A stretch of 64,000 nt of DNA from JAMQPK01 sp963782595 (GCA_963782595.1 CAWAKJ010000002.1:1240001-1304000); one strand, 5' to 3'. Counted from the first letter of the stretch, positions 38,479 through 48,349 are shown. The notes: generated by a model not told the origin, from the letters alone. A program made the numbers and translations.

Positions 38479-39852
38479 ATGTTCAAGAAAATTCTGATCG
38501 CGAACCGCGGCGAGATCGCGATGCGTGTCATCGTGGCGTGCCGCGAGCTTGGCATCAAGACCGTGGCGGTGTATTCGGAGGCCGATGAGCACGCGCTGCA
38601 CGTGCGATTCGCCGACGAAGACGTGCGCATTGGCCCTCCGCGCAGCGCCGACAGCTATCTGAATGTACCGGCGATCATCAGCGCGGCGGAAATCACCGGC
38701 GCAGACGCCATCCATCCCGGATACGGATTCCTCTCAGAGTCTGCGTATCTCGCCGAGGTCTGCGAGGCCTGTCACATCCGCTTCATCGGTCCAGACCCGA
38801 AGGTCATCCGCCTGATGGGCGACAAGGCGCGGGCCCGGCGCGCGATGAAGAAAGCCGGACTGCCCCTGTTGCCCGGCACCGATGGCCCCGTCGACAGCGA
38901 GGAAGCCGCGCTGAAGTTTGCCGCCACGTGTGGATTCCCTGTGATCGTCAAGGCAACAGCCGGCGGCGGCGGGCGCGGCATGCGGGTCGTCCGAACGCCT
39001 CAGGAACTGGGCCACGCGCTCAAGACCGCCCAGCGCGAAGCGGAAGCGGCCTTCGGTGTGCCGGACGTGTACATCGAGAAGTATCTCGAAAACCCTCGCC
39101 ACATCGAAGTGCAGGTGCTCGGCGACCACCACGGGGCGGTCGTACATCTTGGCGAGCGGGAATGCTCGATCCAGCGGCGGCATCAGAAACTGCTCGAAGA
39201 ATCGCCCTCGCCCGCGTTGACCGAAAAGCAACGGCGCAAGCTCGGCAACCAGGTTGTGGATGCCGCCAGGGCCGTGCAGTACACGAATGCGGGAACGTTC
39301 GAGTTCCTGATGGACGATCAGAGCCGGTTCTACTTCATGGAAGCGAACACGCGCCTGCAGGTGGAGCACCCGGTCACCGAATTCGTGACGGGCATCGACA
39401 TTGTCAAAGAGCAGATTCGCATCGCGGCGGGCGAGCGCCTGTCGTTCCGGCAGGGCGAGATTACGTTCAACGGCCACTCGATCGAATGTCGTGTCAACGC
39501 CGAAGATCCCGAGACGTTCGTCCCGTCGCCCGGCCACATCAGCGTCTTCAGCATCGGTGGCGGCCCGGGCATCCGCGTCGATTCCGCCGCGCACTCAGAC
39601 TGCACGATTCCGCCTTACTACGACTCGCTGATCGCGAAGGTCATTTCGTACGGACGCGACCGCCACGAGGCCGTCGTGCGTATGAAGCGGGCGCTCGAAA
39701 TGTCGGTCGTGGAAGGCGTGAAAACCACGATTCCGATGCACCTGCGTATCCTCAACGATCCCGACTTCCTGGCCGGCCGGCTGAGCACCAAATTCATGGA
39801 GCGCTTCGCACCCACTTCCGACAAGAACAAGAATCACGCCGAGGCCGTCTGA
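38479..39852 (+). CDS. accC: Biotin carboxylase
   Basis: A 457-residue ATP-grasp enzyme that carboxylates biotin on AccB using bicarbonate and ATP. Motifs: K-I-L-I-A-N-R-G-E-I-A-M-R near residue 5, H-P-G-Y-G-F-L-S-E near 80, glycine-rich ATP lid K-A-T-A-G-G-G-G-R-G-M-R near 160, E-R-E-C-S-I-Q-R-R-H-Q-K near 230, and M-E-A-N-T-R-L-Q-V-E-H-P-V-T-E near 288. Length is standard. The last bases overlap the apparent thiE start. Confidence 0.97.
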   Translation: MFKKILIANRGEIAMRVIVACRELGIKTVAVYSEADEHALHVRFADEDVRIGPPRSADSYLNVPAIISAAEITGADAIHPGYGFLSESAYLAEVCEACHIRFIGPDPKVIRLMGDKARARRAMKKAGLPLLPGTDGPVDSEEAALKFAATCGFPVIVKATAGGGGRGMRVVRTPQELGHALKTAQREAEAAFGVPDVYIEKYLENPRHIEVQVLGDHHGAVVHLGERECSIQRRHQKLLEESPSPALTEKQRRKLGNQVVDAARAVQYTNAGTFEFLMDDQSRFYFMEANTRLQVEHPVTEFVTGIDIVKEQIRIAAGERLSFRQGEITFNGHSIECRVNAEDPETFVPSPGHISVFSIGGGPGIRVDSAAHSDCTIPPYYDSLIAKVISYGRDRHEAVVRMKRALEMSVVEGVKTTIPMHLRILNDPDFLAGRLSTKFMERFAPTSDKNKNHAEAV

Positions 39853-40487
39853 AATTTTCTCCACTGAACGCCATCCTTGACGACGAGGTGACTCGCCGCG
39901 CGGGATGGACGTTGCCGACGCTCGCAGAGGCCTACCTCGCGGGCGGCGCCCGGTTCCTGCAGGTTCGCTGCAAGACTGCGTCGAGCGCGGCCTTTCTCGC
40001 TGCGTGCGAAGATGTCGTGGCGCGGGCGCATGCCGTGGGGGCCACCGTAATCGTGAACGATCGCGCGGACATTGCGAAGCTAGCGCGGGCCGATGGCGTG
40101 CACGTGGGCCAGGATGATCTGGATCCCGACTCGGTGCGCCGCCTCCTTGGACCGTCGGCGATCGTCGGATTCTCCACACATTCACAAGAGCAGGTGCGGG
40201 AGGCCTCGACCTTGCCAGTGGATTACATAGCTGTGGGGCCCGTTTTCGGCACATCGACCAAAGACACGGGATATCGCGCGGCCGGCACGCCGCTCGTGGC
40301 CGAGGCATCGGCGGTTCTCCGGGAAGTGAGAGTGCTCAAGCCGATCGTCGCCATCGGCGGCATTACGCTGGAGCGCGCGGCCGATGTCATTCGCGCCGGT
40401 GCGGCGTCGGTTGCGATCATTTCGGATCTACTGGCGACGGGCGATCCTGAAGGCCGTGTGCGCGACTATTTGCGCGCCCTGGCATAG
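39849..40487 (+). CDS. thiE: Thiamine-phosphate synthase
   Basis: A ~212-residue TIM-barrel enzyme joining HMP-PP and thiazole phosphate. Motifs: F-L-Q-V-R-C-K-T near residue 40, I-V-N-D-R-A-D near 73, V-H-V-G-Q-D-D-L-D near 88, V-G-F-S-T-H-S near 110, D-Y-I-A-V-G-P-V-F-G-T-S-T-K near 130 and A-I-G-G-I-T near 166. No ATG, GTG or TTG lies at the expected N-terminus (L-K-F-S-P-L-N-A-I-L-D); the best candidate is CTG 39849 overlapping the accC stop as CTGA. A GTG further in (39886) would cut into the first strand. No thiC or thiG is near. Confidence 0.88.
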   Translation: MKFSPLNAILDDEVTRRAGWTLPTLAEAYLAGGARFLQVRCKTASSAAFLAACEDVVARAHAVGATVIVNDRADIAKLARADGVHVGQDDLDPDSVRRLLGPSAIVGFSTHSQEQVREASTLPVDYIAVGPVFGTSTKDTGYRAAGTPLVAEASAVLREVRVLKPIVAIGGITLERAADVIRAGAASVAIISDLLATGDPEGRVRDYLRALA

Positions 40488-40488
40488 T

Positions 40489-41478
40489 GTGAAAAGCCGC
40501 CTGCTCCCGACGTTGTTCGTGCTGGCGATGGTCATTGCCGTCGGAACGCTCGGCTACGTCGCCATTGAGGGGTGGCACCCATGGGATGCGTTCTACATGA
40601 CGGTGACCACCGTGGCGACGGTGGGCTTTCGCGAAGTGCATCCGCTGTCGACCGCCGGGCAGGCGTTCACGCTTCTGCTGATTCTGGTCGGCGTGAGCAC
40701 CGCGCTATATGCTTTCTCGGTGCTGGCCGCTGTCGTGGTTGAGGGCGGTTGGCCCAAGTACGTCGAAGGATGGCGGTACGTGCGCATGATCAGAAACCTT
40801 GCCGATCACTACGTCATCTGCGGGTACGGTCGCATCGGGTCGATTGTCGCGACCGAGTTCACCCGGCAGAAGGTTCCGTTCGTGATCGTCGATCGTGACG
40901 CCGCCCGCGTCGTGCAGGCCAATGAGCACGGGCATCTCGCCGTCGAAGGTGATGCCAGCCGGGAGGATACGCTTCGGATGGTCGGCATCGAGCGGGCGCG
41001 CGGCCTGGTCGCCGCTGTCGGTACGGACGCGGAGAACGTCTACGCTGTCCTCACCGCGCGTGTGCTGAAGGGTGACCTGTTCGTCATCGCGCGGGCCGAG
41101 GGAGAAGATTCGATTTCGAAGCTCAAGAAAGCCGGCGCCGACCGGGTGATCTCACCGTATCGAATCGGGGCAGTGCAAATCGCCCAGACGGCCCTGCGGC
41201 CTGCCGTTGTCGACTTCGTGGAGATTGCCACCAGTTCCGACAATCTGGAGCTGTCCATCGAGGAAATCCGTGTCGAGCCCGGCTCGCCAATGGCCGAGCG
41301 CGCGCTGTCCGACGTCATTCAACGCGATAAGATGAACGTCATCGTTGTCGGCATCCAGCACGCGCATGGCCGTATGGAGTTCAACCCCACGCGCAGCGTC
41401 GTGCTTCACGCGGGCGATCATCTAATCGTGCTGGGCAGCCCGTCGACACTGAAAGAGATCGAGCAGGCGGCGAAATAG
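40489..41478 (+). CDS. Ion-channel protein with RCK (TrkA-N/TrkA-C) domains
   Basis: A 329-residue two-helix channel with regulatory domains, like prokaryotic K+ channels of the MthK/Kch type. TM1 is L-P-T-L-F-V-L-A-M-V-I-A-V-G-T-L-G-Y (~5-22), then the pore helix D-A-F-Y-M-T-V-T-T and filter A-T-V-G-F-R-E-V near residue 42, TM2 F-T-L-L-L-I-L-V-G-V-S-T-A-L-Y (~60-75), the NAD-binding Rossmann fold I-C-G-Y-G-R-I-G near 107 and a TrkA-C domain from ~240. The filter has Arg where canonical channels have the second Gly. GTG 40489 begins one base after thiE. Confidence 0.85.
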   Translation: MKSRLLPTLFVLAMVIAVGTLGYVAIEGWHPWDAFYMTVTTVATVGFREVHPLSTAGQAFTLLLILVGVSTALYAFSVLAAVVVEGGWPKYVEGWRYVRMIRNLADHYVICGYGRIGSIVATEFTRQKVPFVIVDRDAARVVQANEHGHLAVEGDASREDTLRMVGIERARGLVAAVGTDAENVYAVLTARVLKGDLFVIARAEGEDSISKLKKAGADRVISPYRIGAVQIAQTALRPAVVDFVEIATSSDNLELSIEEIRVEPGSPMAERALSDVIQRDKMNVIVVGIQHAHGRMEFNPTRSVVLHAGDHLIVLGSPSTLKEIEQAAK

Positions 41479-41482
41479 ACAC

Positions 41483-42418
<936 letters not shown>

Positions 42419-42423
42419 GCGAT

Positions 42424-42451
42424 TGTCCCTGGTCGGTGGTCGATGGTCTGT
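42424..42451. repeat. Short heptad array (GGTCGGT/GGTCGAT type)
   Basis: Three to four 7-base units GGTCGGT-GGTCGAT-GGTCTGT fill the gap between folD and coaE. Confidence 0.55.
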
Positions 42452-42459
42452 CGAGAGAT

Positions 42460-43053
42460 ATGCTGAAGGTCGCTTTGACCGGCGGGATTGCGACGGGGAA
42501 GAGCTATGTGCTCGCCCGGTTGAAGGACCGCGGCATCCCGACGATCGACGCGGACGCCATTGTTCACGAGTCGCTCGGTCCCGGCACACCCACGACTCGA
42601 GCCATCGCCACGCAGTTCGGCAGCGTCTTGTTGAAGCCCGACGGCAGCATCGACCGGGCTCTGCTTGGGGCGAAGGTATTCGCGGATCCTGACGCTCGTC
42701 GTCACGTCGAAGCCATCGTGCATCCGGTTGTCTGGGACACGATTCTCGAGTGGTACGACACGCTCGATCGCGGGATGGGCGTCGCGTCCATACCGTTGCT
42801 GTATGAGACGAAGCGCGAGACGCTCTTCGATTTCGTCGCGGTCACGCTCTGCCCGCCGGAAATGCAGCTTCAGCGCATCGTCGAACGCGATCGACTGTCG
42901 GTCGATGAGGCACTGCGGCGGATTGCAGCGCAGATGCCGGCGGCAGAGAAGGCGAAGCGCGCCGACTTTGTCATTCAGACGGATGGCACGATGCTGGCGA
43001 CAGATCGACAGGTGGACGAGCTCATCATTACCCTCGACAGACTCAAGTCGTAA
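42460..43053 (+). CDS. coaE: Dephospho-CoA kinase
   Basis: A 197-residue kinase that phosphorylates the 3'-OH of dephospho-CoA, the last step of CoA synthesis. P-loop L-T-G-G-I-A-T-G-K-S near residue 6, D-A-D-A-I-V-H near 32, and the lid V-E-R-D-R-L-S near 145. The substrate region normally written V-P-L-L-(F/Y)-E reads I-P-L-L-Y-E. ATG 42460 is the family start; an upstream in-frame GTG would add repeat-derived residues. Confidence 0.93.
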   Translation: MLKVALTGGIATGKSYVLARLKDRGIPTIDADAIVHESLGPGTPTTRAIATQFGSVLLKPDGSIDRALLGAKVFADPDARRHVEAIVHPVVWDTILEWYDTLDRGMGVASIPLLYETKRETLFDFVAVTLCPPEMQLQRIVERDRLSVDEALRRIAAQMPAAEKAKRADFVIQTDGTMLATDRQVDELIITLDRLKS

Positions 43054-43056
43054 CGG

Positions 43057-43605
43057 CTATTTGTCCGAGAGCCGGCGTGCGGTGGCAAGAAACGCTTCGC
43101 GCTCGGCCGGCGTGGCGAAGTAGCGGCTGCGAACGACGGACAGTCCCGTTGAGAAGTTGATCTCGACGTCGTCTGCATTGTCGACAATGCCGGTGCAGAT
43201 ACTCCAGGGGAACAGCAACTCCATGCCCAGGTGGCGGGCCCACAACGCGTCTGGCCGGAGCTCCACTTCGCACGGTACGGCCGGTTTGCCGCCGAACTGC
43301 TCGGCGATGATCTTGCGGTGCAGTTTTAGTGTGTCTTTAATCAGGAAGTGTCTGTAAAGCAGCCCGAAAATAGCGGCGAAGACGATGCCAGCGACAATGG
43401 CGAACATGACTGCGGAAGTGGCGGTTGCTCCCCGATAGATGAGTGTGCCGGTAAGGGCGAGACCGGCGAGGCCGCTGCCAATCAGGACGTTCAATCGAAG
43501 CTGCTTCTGAAACGCGGTGGTCCGGCTCGCCAGCCGCCACGCGACATCGAGCGCGTCATCAACCGTCACGTCGTATGTAAGTCGATGGAGCGCCTCAGCC
43601 ACCAC
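43057..43605 (-). CDS. YcxB-like membrane protein
   Basis: A 182-residue protein with an N-terminal V-T-V-D-D-A strand, two transmembrane helices (V-L-I-G-S-G-L-A-G-L-A-L-T-G and V-M-F-A-I-V-A-G-I-V-F-A-A-I-F, ~40-82), and a C-terminal PH-like domain with L-L-F-P-W-S-I-C-T-G-I near residue 131 and S-R-Y-F-A-T-P-A-E-R-E-A-F at the end. This is the YcxB-like pattern; function is unknown. It starts with GTG 43605, 31 bases after lapB, and may be the last gene of the Kdo operon. Confidence 0.75.
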   Translation of the reverse strand: MVAEALHRLTYDVTVDDALDVAWRLASRTTAFQKQLRLNVLIGSGLAGLALTGTLIYRGATATSAVMFAIVAGIVFAAIFGLLYRHFLIKDTLKLHRKIIAEQFGGKPAVPCEVELRPDALWARHLGMELLFPWSICTGIVDNADDVEINFSTGLSVVRSRYFATPAEREAFLATARRLSDK

Positions 43606-43636
43606 CTCATTGTTTCGGTGGATGCGAGGAAATTCT

Positions 43637-44854
43637 TCAAACGCCTAGTTCTTCAGCCTCTTTCGCGGGAGCGATTCTGTCTTCCACGAAGGTGTTCCAT
43701 TCGTGGCAGTGCGGACATTGCCAGAGCAGCTCGGTGCTGCGATAGCGGCAACGCATGCAGACGTGCGGATCCATGTAGAAGACCGCGTGCCGGGTGAGAT
43801 CGACGTACCGCTGTACGAGCGTGCTCTCGAAATCCAAACGCGCCAGCACCTGCCAGATCGCCTGATGCAGCGTAAGTGCGTGCGGATTGTGCACCAGCGC
43901 TTCGAACAAGAGCTCGAGCGAGCCGGCCGGGTCGTTTCGCGCTTCGAGATGTCTCGCCAGCGCCAGGCGTGCGCGCCAGTCCTGTGGATTGGTCCCAATC
44001 AGCTTGCCGAGCAGCTGCGGGAAGCGATCGGGCGCGCCCATTTTGGCGTAGGCGAGCGACAGGCGATCGAAAGTCAGATACGCGCGCTCGGGCGCCTTGT
44101 CGATGGCTTCCTCCCAGGTGCTCGCCGCCTGCGCCATCTGATTGTCGCGCGCGTGAATGTCGCCGAGATTCAAGTACGCCGGTACGACGCCGGCATCGAG
44201 ATCGATGGCCGACTGGAAGCGCGCGATCGCCGCCGGATAGTCCCCGCGAGCCACCGCCTGCAGACCCAGCTCGTTTTCGAGAAAGGCAAGGATGCCCTGA
44301 CTGCGTCCATCCTCGGCGCCGGCCTGGCTGCCGAGAGAGCGACGCACGTCGTACGCTTCCTGCCACTGATGCTGGTCCTCGTGGAGCTTCTCGATGTTCA
44401 GCAGGGCGTACTGGTTCTTCGGGTCGAGCTTGATGACCTCGTTGAACGCTTCGAGCGCGCGGTCGACGAAGCCGCCGCGTTTGAAATCGAGACCCAGACA
44501 GAGCAACACGTGGGCGTGTTCGAGGCGCGTCAGGCGCGGCCGCTGCAGGAGGCTCTGGTGGATGTTGATCGCGCGTGCGACCTGTCCCTTTTCACGATAC
44601 AGGCTGCCAAGCAGGAGATGGATCTCGAGCGCGTCGCCGAGGTTCTCGGCGGCCTTGCTCAGCTCCTCGATGGCGAGGTCGATCTGATTGGTGACGAGGA
44701 AATTCAAACCGACGATGTAATGCAGCGATTCGGGCACACGCCGGCGATCGATCAGGCGGCCCGCCCGAAGCTTGTAGCGCTCCCACGCCTTCCCGACCGT
44801 CAATCCGATGAGGAGCGCGACGAGCGCGGCGAGGAACGGATAATAGGAGCTCAA
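43637..44854 (-). CDS. lapB: Lipopolysaccharide assembly protein LapB (YciM)
   Basis: A 405-residue inner-membrane-anchored TPR protein. One N-terminal transmembrane helix (F-L-A-A-L-V-A-L-L-I-G-L-T-V-G, ~6-21), about nine TPR motifs (~45-350), and a C-terminal rubredoxin-like knuckle C-M-R-C near residue 372 with C-P-H-C near 387. In E. coli LapB brings LpxC to FtsH and so limits lipid A synthesis. TTG 44854 overlaps the kdsD stop as TTGA. Co-transcription with Kdo genes fits an LPS-balancing role. Confidence 0.93.
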   Translation of the reverse strand: MSSYYPFLAALVALLIGLTVGKAWERYKLRAGRLIDRRRVPESLHYIVGLNFLVTNQIDLAIEELSKAAENLGDALEIHLLLGSLYREKGQVARAINIHQSLLQRPRLTRLEHAHVLLCLGLDFKRGGFVDRALEAFNEVIKLDPKNQYALLNIEKLHEDQHQWQEAYDVRRSLGSQAGAEDGRSQGILAFLENELGLQAVARGDYPAAIARFQSAIDLDAGVVPAYLNLGDIHARDNQMAQAASTWEEAIDKAPERAYLTFDRLSLAYAKMGAPDRFPQLLGKLIGTNPQDWRARLALARHLEARNDPAGSLELLFEALVHNPHALTLHQAIWQVLARLDFESTLVQRYVDLTRHAVFYMDPHVCMRCRYRSTELLWQCPHCHEWNTFVEDRIAPAKEAEELGV

Positions 44855-45828
44855 AACAGCTCGGTTCGCCAGAGGTCGTGCAGATGGATCACACCCGCGA
44901 CCGTCTGAGCTTGACCGCCGACCACGAGCGACGTGATCTTACGTTGTTCCATGATGAGGAGTGCCTGGGCCGCGAGCGTCGACGGGTCGATCACAATAGG
45001 CCGCTTGGTCATGACATCGGCGGCCGTCATCTCGAGCAGCCCGTTATTGCCGACCAGGAAGCGCCGAAGATCGCCGTCCGTGATAATGCCCACCAGCTCG
45101 TCCCGGTGATTGACGACGCACGTCATGCCAAGCCCTTTGCCCGATATTTCTTTCAGCACGCTGCGCATCGGCGTGTCGATTCTGACGATGGGCGCGTCGG
45201 CCGCCTGCGTCATCAGCTGATCGACGCGCATCAGCTTTTTCCCAAGCTTGCCGCCGGGATGAATCTTGGCGAAGTCTTCTTCGCGGAACCCCTTCTCGAC
45301 GAGCAGCGTCATGCAGAGGGCGTCGCCCATGGCCAGCGCCGCAGTCGTGCTCGCCGTCGGCACGAGGTTCAACGGACAGGCTTCCTCGGACACCTGACAA
45401 TCGAGAGCGACATCGGCCGACTGGGCCAGCGTCGACGCCGGATTGCCGGTAATGGCGACGATGCGCGCGCCGATGCGCCGGATCGCTTCGAGCAGCCGCA
45501 GCACTTCCTGGGTTTCGCCGCTGTGCGAGATGGCCAGCAGCACATCGCTCGGCTGGATGACCCCGAGATCGCCGTGTGTCGCCTCCGCGGGATGAAGGAA
45601 AAATGCGGACGTGCCGGTGCTCGCCAGCGTCGCGGCGATTTTGCGGCAGATGATGCCCGACTTGCCCATGCCCGTGACGATGACGCGCCCCTGGCATTCG
45701 TAGAGCATCCGCACGGCGCGATCAAAGGTCTCGTCGAGGCGATTGACGAGGGCCAGGATGGCCGCCGCCTCCGTCTGAAGCACTCGGCGAGCCAGCGCGC
45801 GATCGGCAGGTGTCCGCGTTTGTGTCAT
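44851..45828 (-). CDS. kdsD: D-arabinose 5-phosphate isomerase
   Basis: A 325-residue isomerase that turns ribulose 5-phosphate into arabinose 5-phosphate, the precursor of Kdo. SIS domain (~40-170) with V-T-G-M-G-K-S-G-I-I near residue 52, S-G-E-T-Q-E-V near 106 and P-T-A-S-T-T near 153, followed by two CBS domains (~205-325: V-G-I-I-T-D-G-D-L-R-R near 248). ATG overlaps the kdsA stop as ATGA. Confidence 0.95.
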   Translation of the reverse strand: MTQTRTPADRALARRVLQTEAAAILALVNRLDETFDRAVRMLYECQGRVIVTGMGKSGIICRKIAATLASTGTSAFFLHPAEATHGDLGVIQPSDVLLAISHSGETQEVLRLLEAIRRIGARIVAITGNPASTLAQSADVALDCQVSEEACPLNLVPTASTTAALAMGDALCMTLLVEKGFREEDFAKIHPGGKLGKKLMRVDQLMTQAADAPIVRIDTPMRSVLKEISGKGLGMTCVVNHRDELVGIITDGDLRRFLVGNNGLLEMTAADVMTKRPIVIDPSTLAAQALLIMEQRKITSLVVGGQAQTVAGVIHLHDLWRTELF

Positions 45829-46697
45829 ATAGATTCTGACCCCCGTGATATCGCGGGGGTCAGACCCCCGGCACGGGCTGCGTCACTGATCCGAAGCAGA
45901 TGCCGCAACAACGGCTCGACGCGCTCGAGCGCAAGGGCATTCTGCGCATCGCTTCTTGCCCGCGAAGGGGTGTCGTGCACCTCGACGAACAGCCCGTCAA
46001 TGCCCACGGCCACCGCGGCCGAGGCGAGCGGCTCGATGTATTCCGCCTGTCCGGCCGTCACGCCATCGCCACCCCCGGGAAGCTGCAGGCTGTGAGTGGC
46101 ATCATAAACCACCGGGTAGCCCAGGGATCGCAGCATTGGGAAGGCGCGCATGTCGACCACCAGGTTGTTGTAGCCGAAGCTGAACCCTCGCTCGGTGACA
46201 AATACCTGGGAATTGCCGGACTCGGTCACTTTTGCAATCGCATGCCTCATGTCGGCCGGGGAGAGAAACTGCCCCTTCTTGAGATTGATGGTCCGGCCGG
46301 TTTTCGCCGCGGCGACGATGAGGTCGGTCTGCCGCGACAGGAACGCGGGAATCTGCAGCACGTCCGCGACTTCGGCCACCGGCGCGGCCTGGCTGGCCTC
46401 GTGAATATCGGTGAGAACGGGTACGCCGAGCCGCTTCTTGATCGCGGCCAGTACCTTCAGTCCCTCTTCGATGCCGGGCCCGCGAAATGACTTCAGCGAT
46501 GTACGATTCGCCTTGTCGTACGACGCCTTGAAGATGAACGGTACGCCGCAGCGCGACGCGATCTTCACGAGCGACTCCGCGATCATCGACGCGTGATCGC
46601 CGCTTTCGATGACGCACGGGCCGGCAATCAAGGCGAGCGGGGCGCCCCCGCCGAGAGCGACACTTCCCGCCGCCACGCGGGCGGTTTCGACGCTCAA
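45825..46697 (-). CDS. kdsA: 3-deoxy-D-manno-octulosonate 8-phosphate synthase
   Basis: A 290-residue aldolase-type synthase condensing arabinose 5-phosphate and PEP. Motifs: I-A-G-P-C-V-I-E-S near residue 22, F-K-A-S-Y-D-K-A-N-R-T-S near 55, T-D-I-H-E near 96, L-K-K-G-Q-F near 138, T-E-R-G-F-S-F-G-Y-N-N-L near 170, Y-D-A-T-H-S near 200. The G-Y-N-N pattern marks the metal-independent type (metal-dependent enzymes have C near the start and different loop residues), but this needs checking. TTG 46697 overlaps the pyrG stop. The extreme C-terminus is encoded by a palindrome. Confidence 0.93.
   Translation of the reverse strand: MSVETARVAAGSVALGGGAPLALIAGPCVIESGDHASMIAESLVKIASRCGVPFIFKASYDKANRTSLKSFRGPGIEEGLKVLAAIKKRLGVPVLTDIHEASQAAPVAEVADVLQIPAFLSRQTDLIVAAAKTGRTINLKKGQFLSPADMRHAIAKVTESGNSQVFVTERGFSFGYNNLVVDMRAFPMLRSLGYPVVYDATHSLQLPGGGDGVTAGQAEYIEPLASAAVAVGIDGLFVEVHDTPSRARSDAQNALALERVEPLLRHLLRISDAARAGGLTPAISRGSESI
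45835..45869. repeat. GGGGTCAGACCCC-type palindrome at the kdsA/kdsD junction
   Basis: TCTGACCCCC and GGGGGTCAGA form a 10-bp perfect stem around a 10-base near-palindromic centre, and GGGGGTCAGACCCCC forms a second overlapping dyad. It encodes the last ~12 residues of KdsA (L-T-P-A-I-S-R-G-S-E-S-I) and ends just before the kdsD start. Confidence 0.75.
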
Positions 46698-48349
46698 ACG
46701 ATGCCAGCCTCTGCCGGTCGTGCGGCTCCTGTCTCCGTCTTGTGCTTGTGGCTGGCCTCGACAAAGCTCGCAAACAGCGGGTGTGGACGAAGCGGCTTCG
46801 ACTTGAACTCGGGATGGAACTGCACGGCGACGTACCACGGGTGGCCGGGCAGCTCAATCATCTCGACGAATTTTCCGTCCGGCGATTTTCCCGAGATGCG
46901 GAGGCCACTATTGGTCAGCGTCTGCTCGTAGAGGCAGTTGAACTCATAGCGGTGACGATGCCGCTCCAGGATGTTCGTTTCGCCGTAAATCTTGTGACCG
47001 AGCGATCCTGGCGCGAGTACGCATTCGTACTGTCCCAGCCTCATCGTCCCGCCGAGGTCGTCGACACCGAGGAGATCGCGGAGCTTGTAGATGACCTTGT
47101 GTTCCGTGTCGGGCGAACATTCGGTCGAGTCCGCTTCGGGCAGGCCGCACACGCCGCGCGCGTATTCGACCGCCGCCCACTGGAATCCGTAGCAGATGCC
47201 GAAGTAGGGAATGCCCCTTTCCCGGGCAATCTGTGCGGCCCTCATCATCCCGCGCGTTCCGCGCGTGCCGAAACCCCCAGGAACGAGAATGCCGTCGGCG
47301 CCGTCGAGCAGTTGCTCGCCGTCAGGTTGTTCGAGCGCTTCGGCCTCGACCCACTTGATGTCCACTTTCAGACGGTGCGCAAAGCCACCGTGATACAGCG
47401 CTTCGTTGAGGCTCTTGTAGGAGTCTTCGTAGCCGACGTACTTTCCGACGACGTGAATCGTGACGCGATCCTTCGGGTTCTTGATGCGCTCGACGAGCTC
47501 TTCCCACGGCTGCATCCGCTTCTCTGTCAGCGGGAGACCGAGATGCTTCAGAACGATCTTGTCCAACCCCTCGACGCCGAGCACCAACGGCACCTCGTAG
47601 ATGTTCGACACGTCTTTCGCGGTAATGACCGCTTCGGAATCGACGTCGCAGAAGAGCGCGATCTTTTTCTTCAGGTCGGCATCGAGAAAGCGGTCGGTAC
47701 GGCAGAGCAGGATGTCGGGCTGGATACCAATGGAGCGCAGGTCGCGCACGCTGTGCTGTGTCGGCTTGGTCTTCAGTTCGCCGGCCGCGCCGATGAACGG
47801 CACGAGCGTCAGGTGAATGTAGAGCGTGTGTTCGCGGCCCACATCCTGGCGGAACTGTCGGATGGCTTCGAGAAACGGCAGGCTTTCGATGTCGCCCACG
47901 GTGCCGCCGATCTCGACGAGCACGATGTCGACATCCGCTGCGACGGCCCGGATGCTGTCCTTGATTTCGTTGGTGATGTGCGGAATCACCTGCACCGTGC
48001 GGCCAAGATAGTCGCCGCGCCGTTCCTTCTGGATGACCGACTGGTAAATCTTCCCGGTCGTCCAGTTGTGATTCCTGGTCGTCTGGGTATTGGTGAAGCG
48101 CTCGTAGTGGCCCAGGTCGAGGTCGGTCTCCGCGCCATCGTCGGTCACGTAGACCTCGCCGTGCTGATACGGACTCATCGTGCCCGGATCGACGTTGATA
48201 TAGGGATCGAACTTCTGCAGTGTCACCTTGTAGCCGTGCCCCTCGAGGAGCGTGCCGATCGACGCTGCCGCGAGACCTTTGCCGAGCGACGAGACGACGC
48301 CGCCAGTTACGAAGATGTATTTCACGGGCCGCGTTTGGGTATTCACCAT
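46694..48349 (-). CDS. pyrG: CTP synthase
   Basis: A 551-residue amidotransferase making CTP from UTP, ATP and glutamine. Synthase domain (1-270): F-V-T-G-G-V-V-S-S-L-G-K-G near residue 13, Y-I-N-V-D-P-G-T-M-S-P near 49, E-V-Y-V-T-D-D-G-A-E near 66. Glutaminase domain (~300-545): G-G-F-G-T-R-G near 358, nucleophile G-I-C-Y-G-F-Q near 387, and H-P-E-F near 525. It sits between kdsB and kdsA and supplies CTP for CMP-Kdo. Confidence 0.97.
   Translation of the reverse strand: MVNTQTRPVKYIFVTGGVVSSLGKGLAAASIGTLLEGHGYKVTLQKFDPYINVDPGTMSPYQHGEVYVTDDGAETDLDLGHYERFTNTQTTRNHNWTTGKIYQSVIQKERRGDYLGRTVQVIPHITNEIKDSIRAVAADVDIVLVEIGGTVGDIESLPFLEAIRQFRQDVGREHTLYIHLTLVPFIGAAGELKTKPTQHSVRDLRSIGIQPDILLCRTDRFLDADLKKKIALFCDVDSEAVITAKDVSNIYEVPLVLGVEGLDKIVLKHLGLPLTEKRMQPWEELVERIKNPKDRVTIHVVGKYVGYEDSYKSLNEALYHGGFAHRLKVDIKWVEAEALEQPDGEQLLDGADGILVPGGFGTRGTRGMMRAAQIARERGIPYFGICYGFQWAAVEYARGVCGLPEADSTECSPDTEHKVIYKLRDLLGVDDLGGTMRLGQYECVLAPGSLGHKIYGETNILERHRHRYEFNCLYEQTLTNSGLRISGKSPDGKFVEMIELPGHPWYVAVQFHPEFKSKPLRPHPLFASFVEASHKHKTETGAARPAEAGIV

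Noticed and set aside
39841..39900. TPP riboswitch ahead of thiE
   Set aside because: thiE overlaps accC with no leader; no conserved thi-box sequence was seen.
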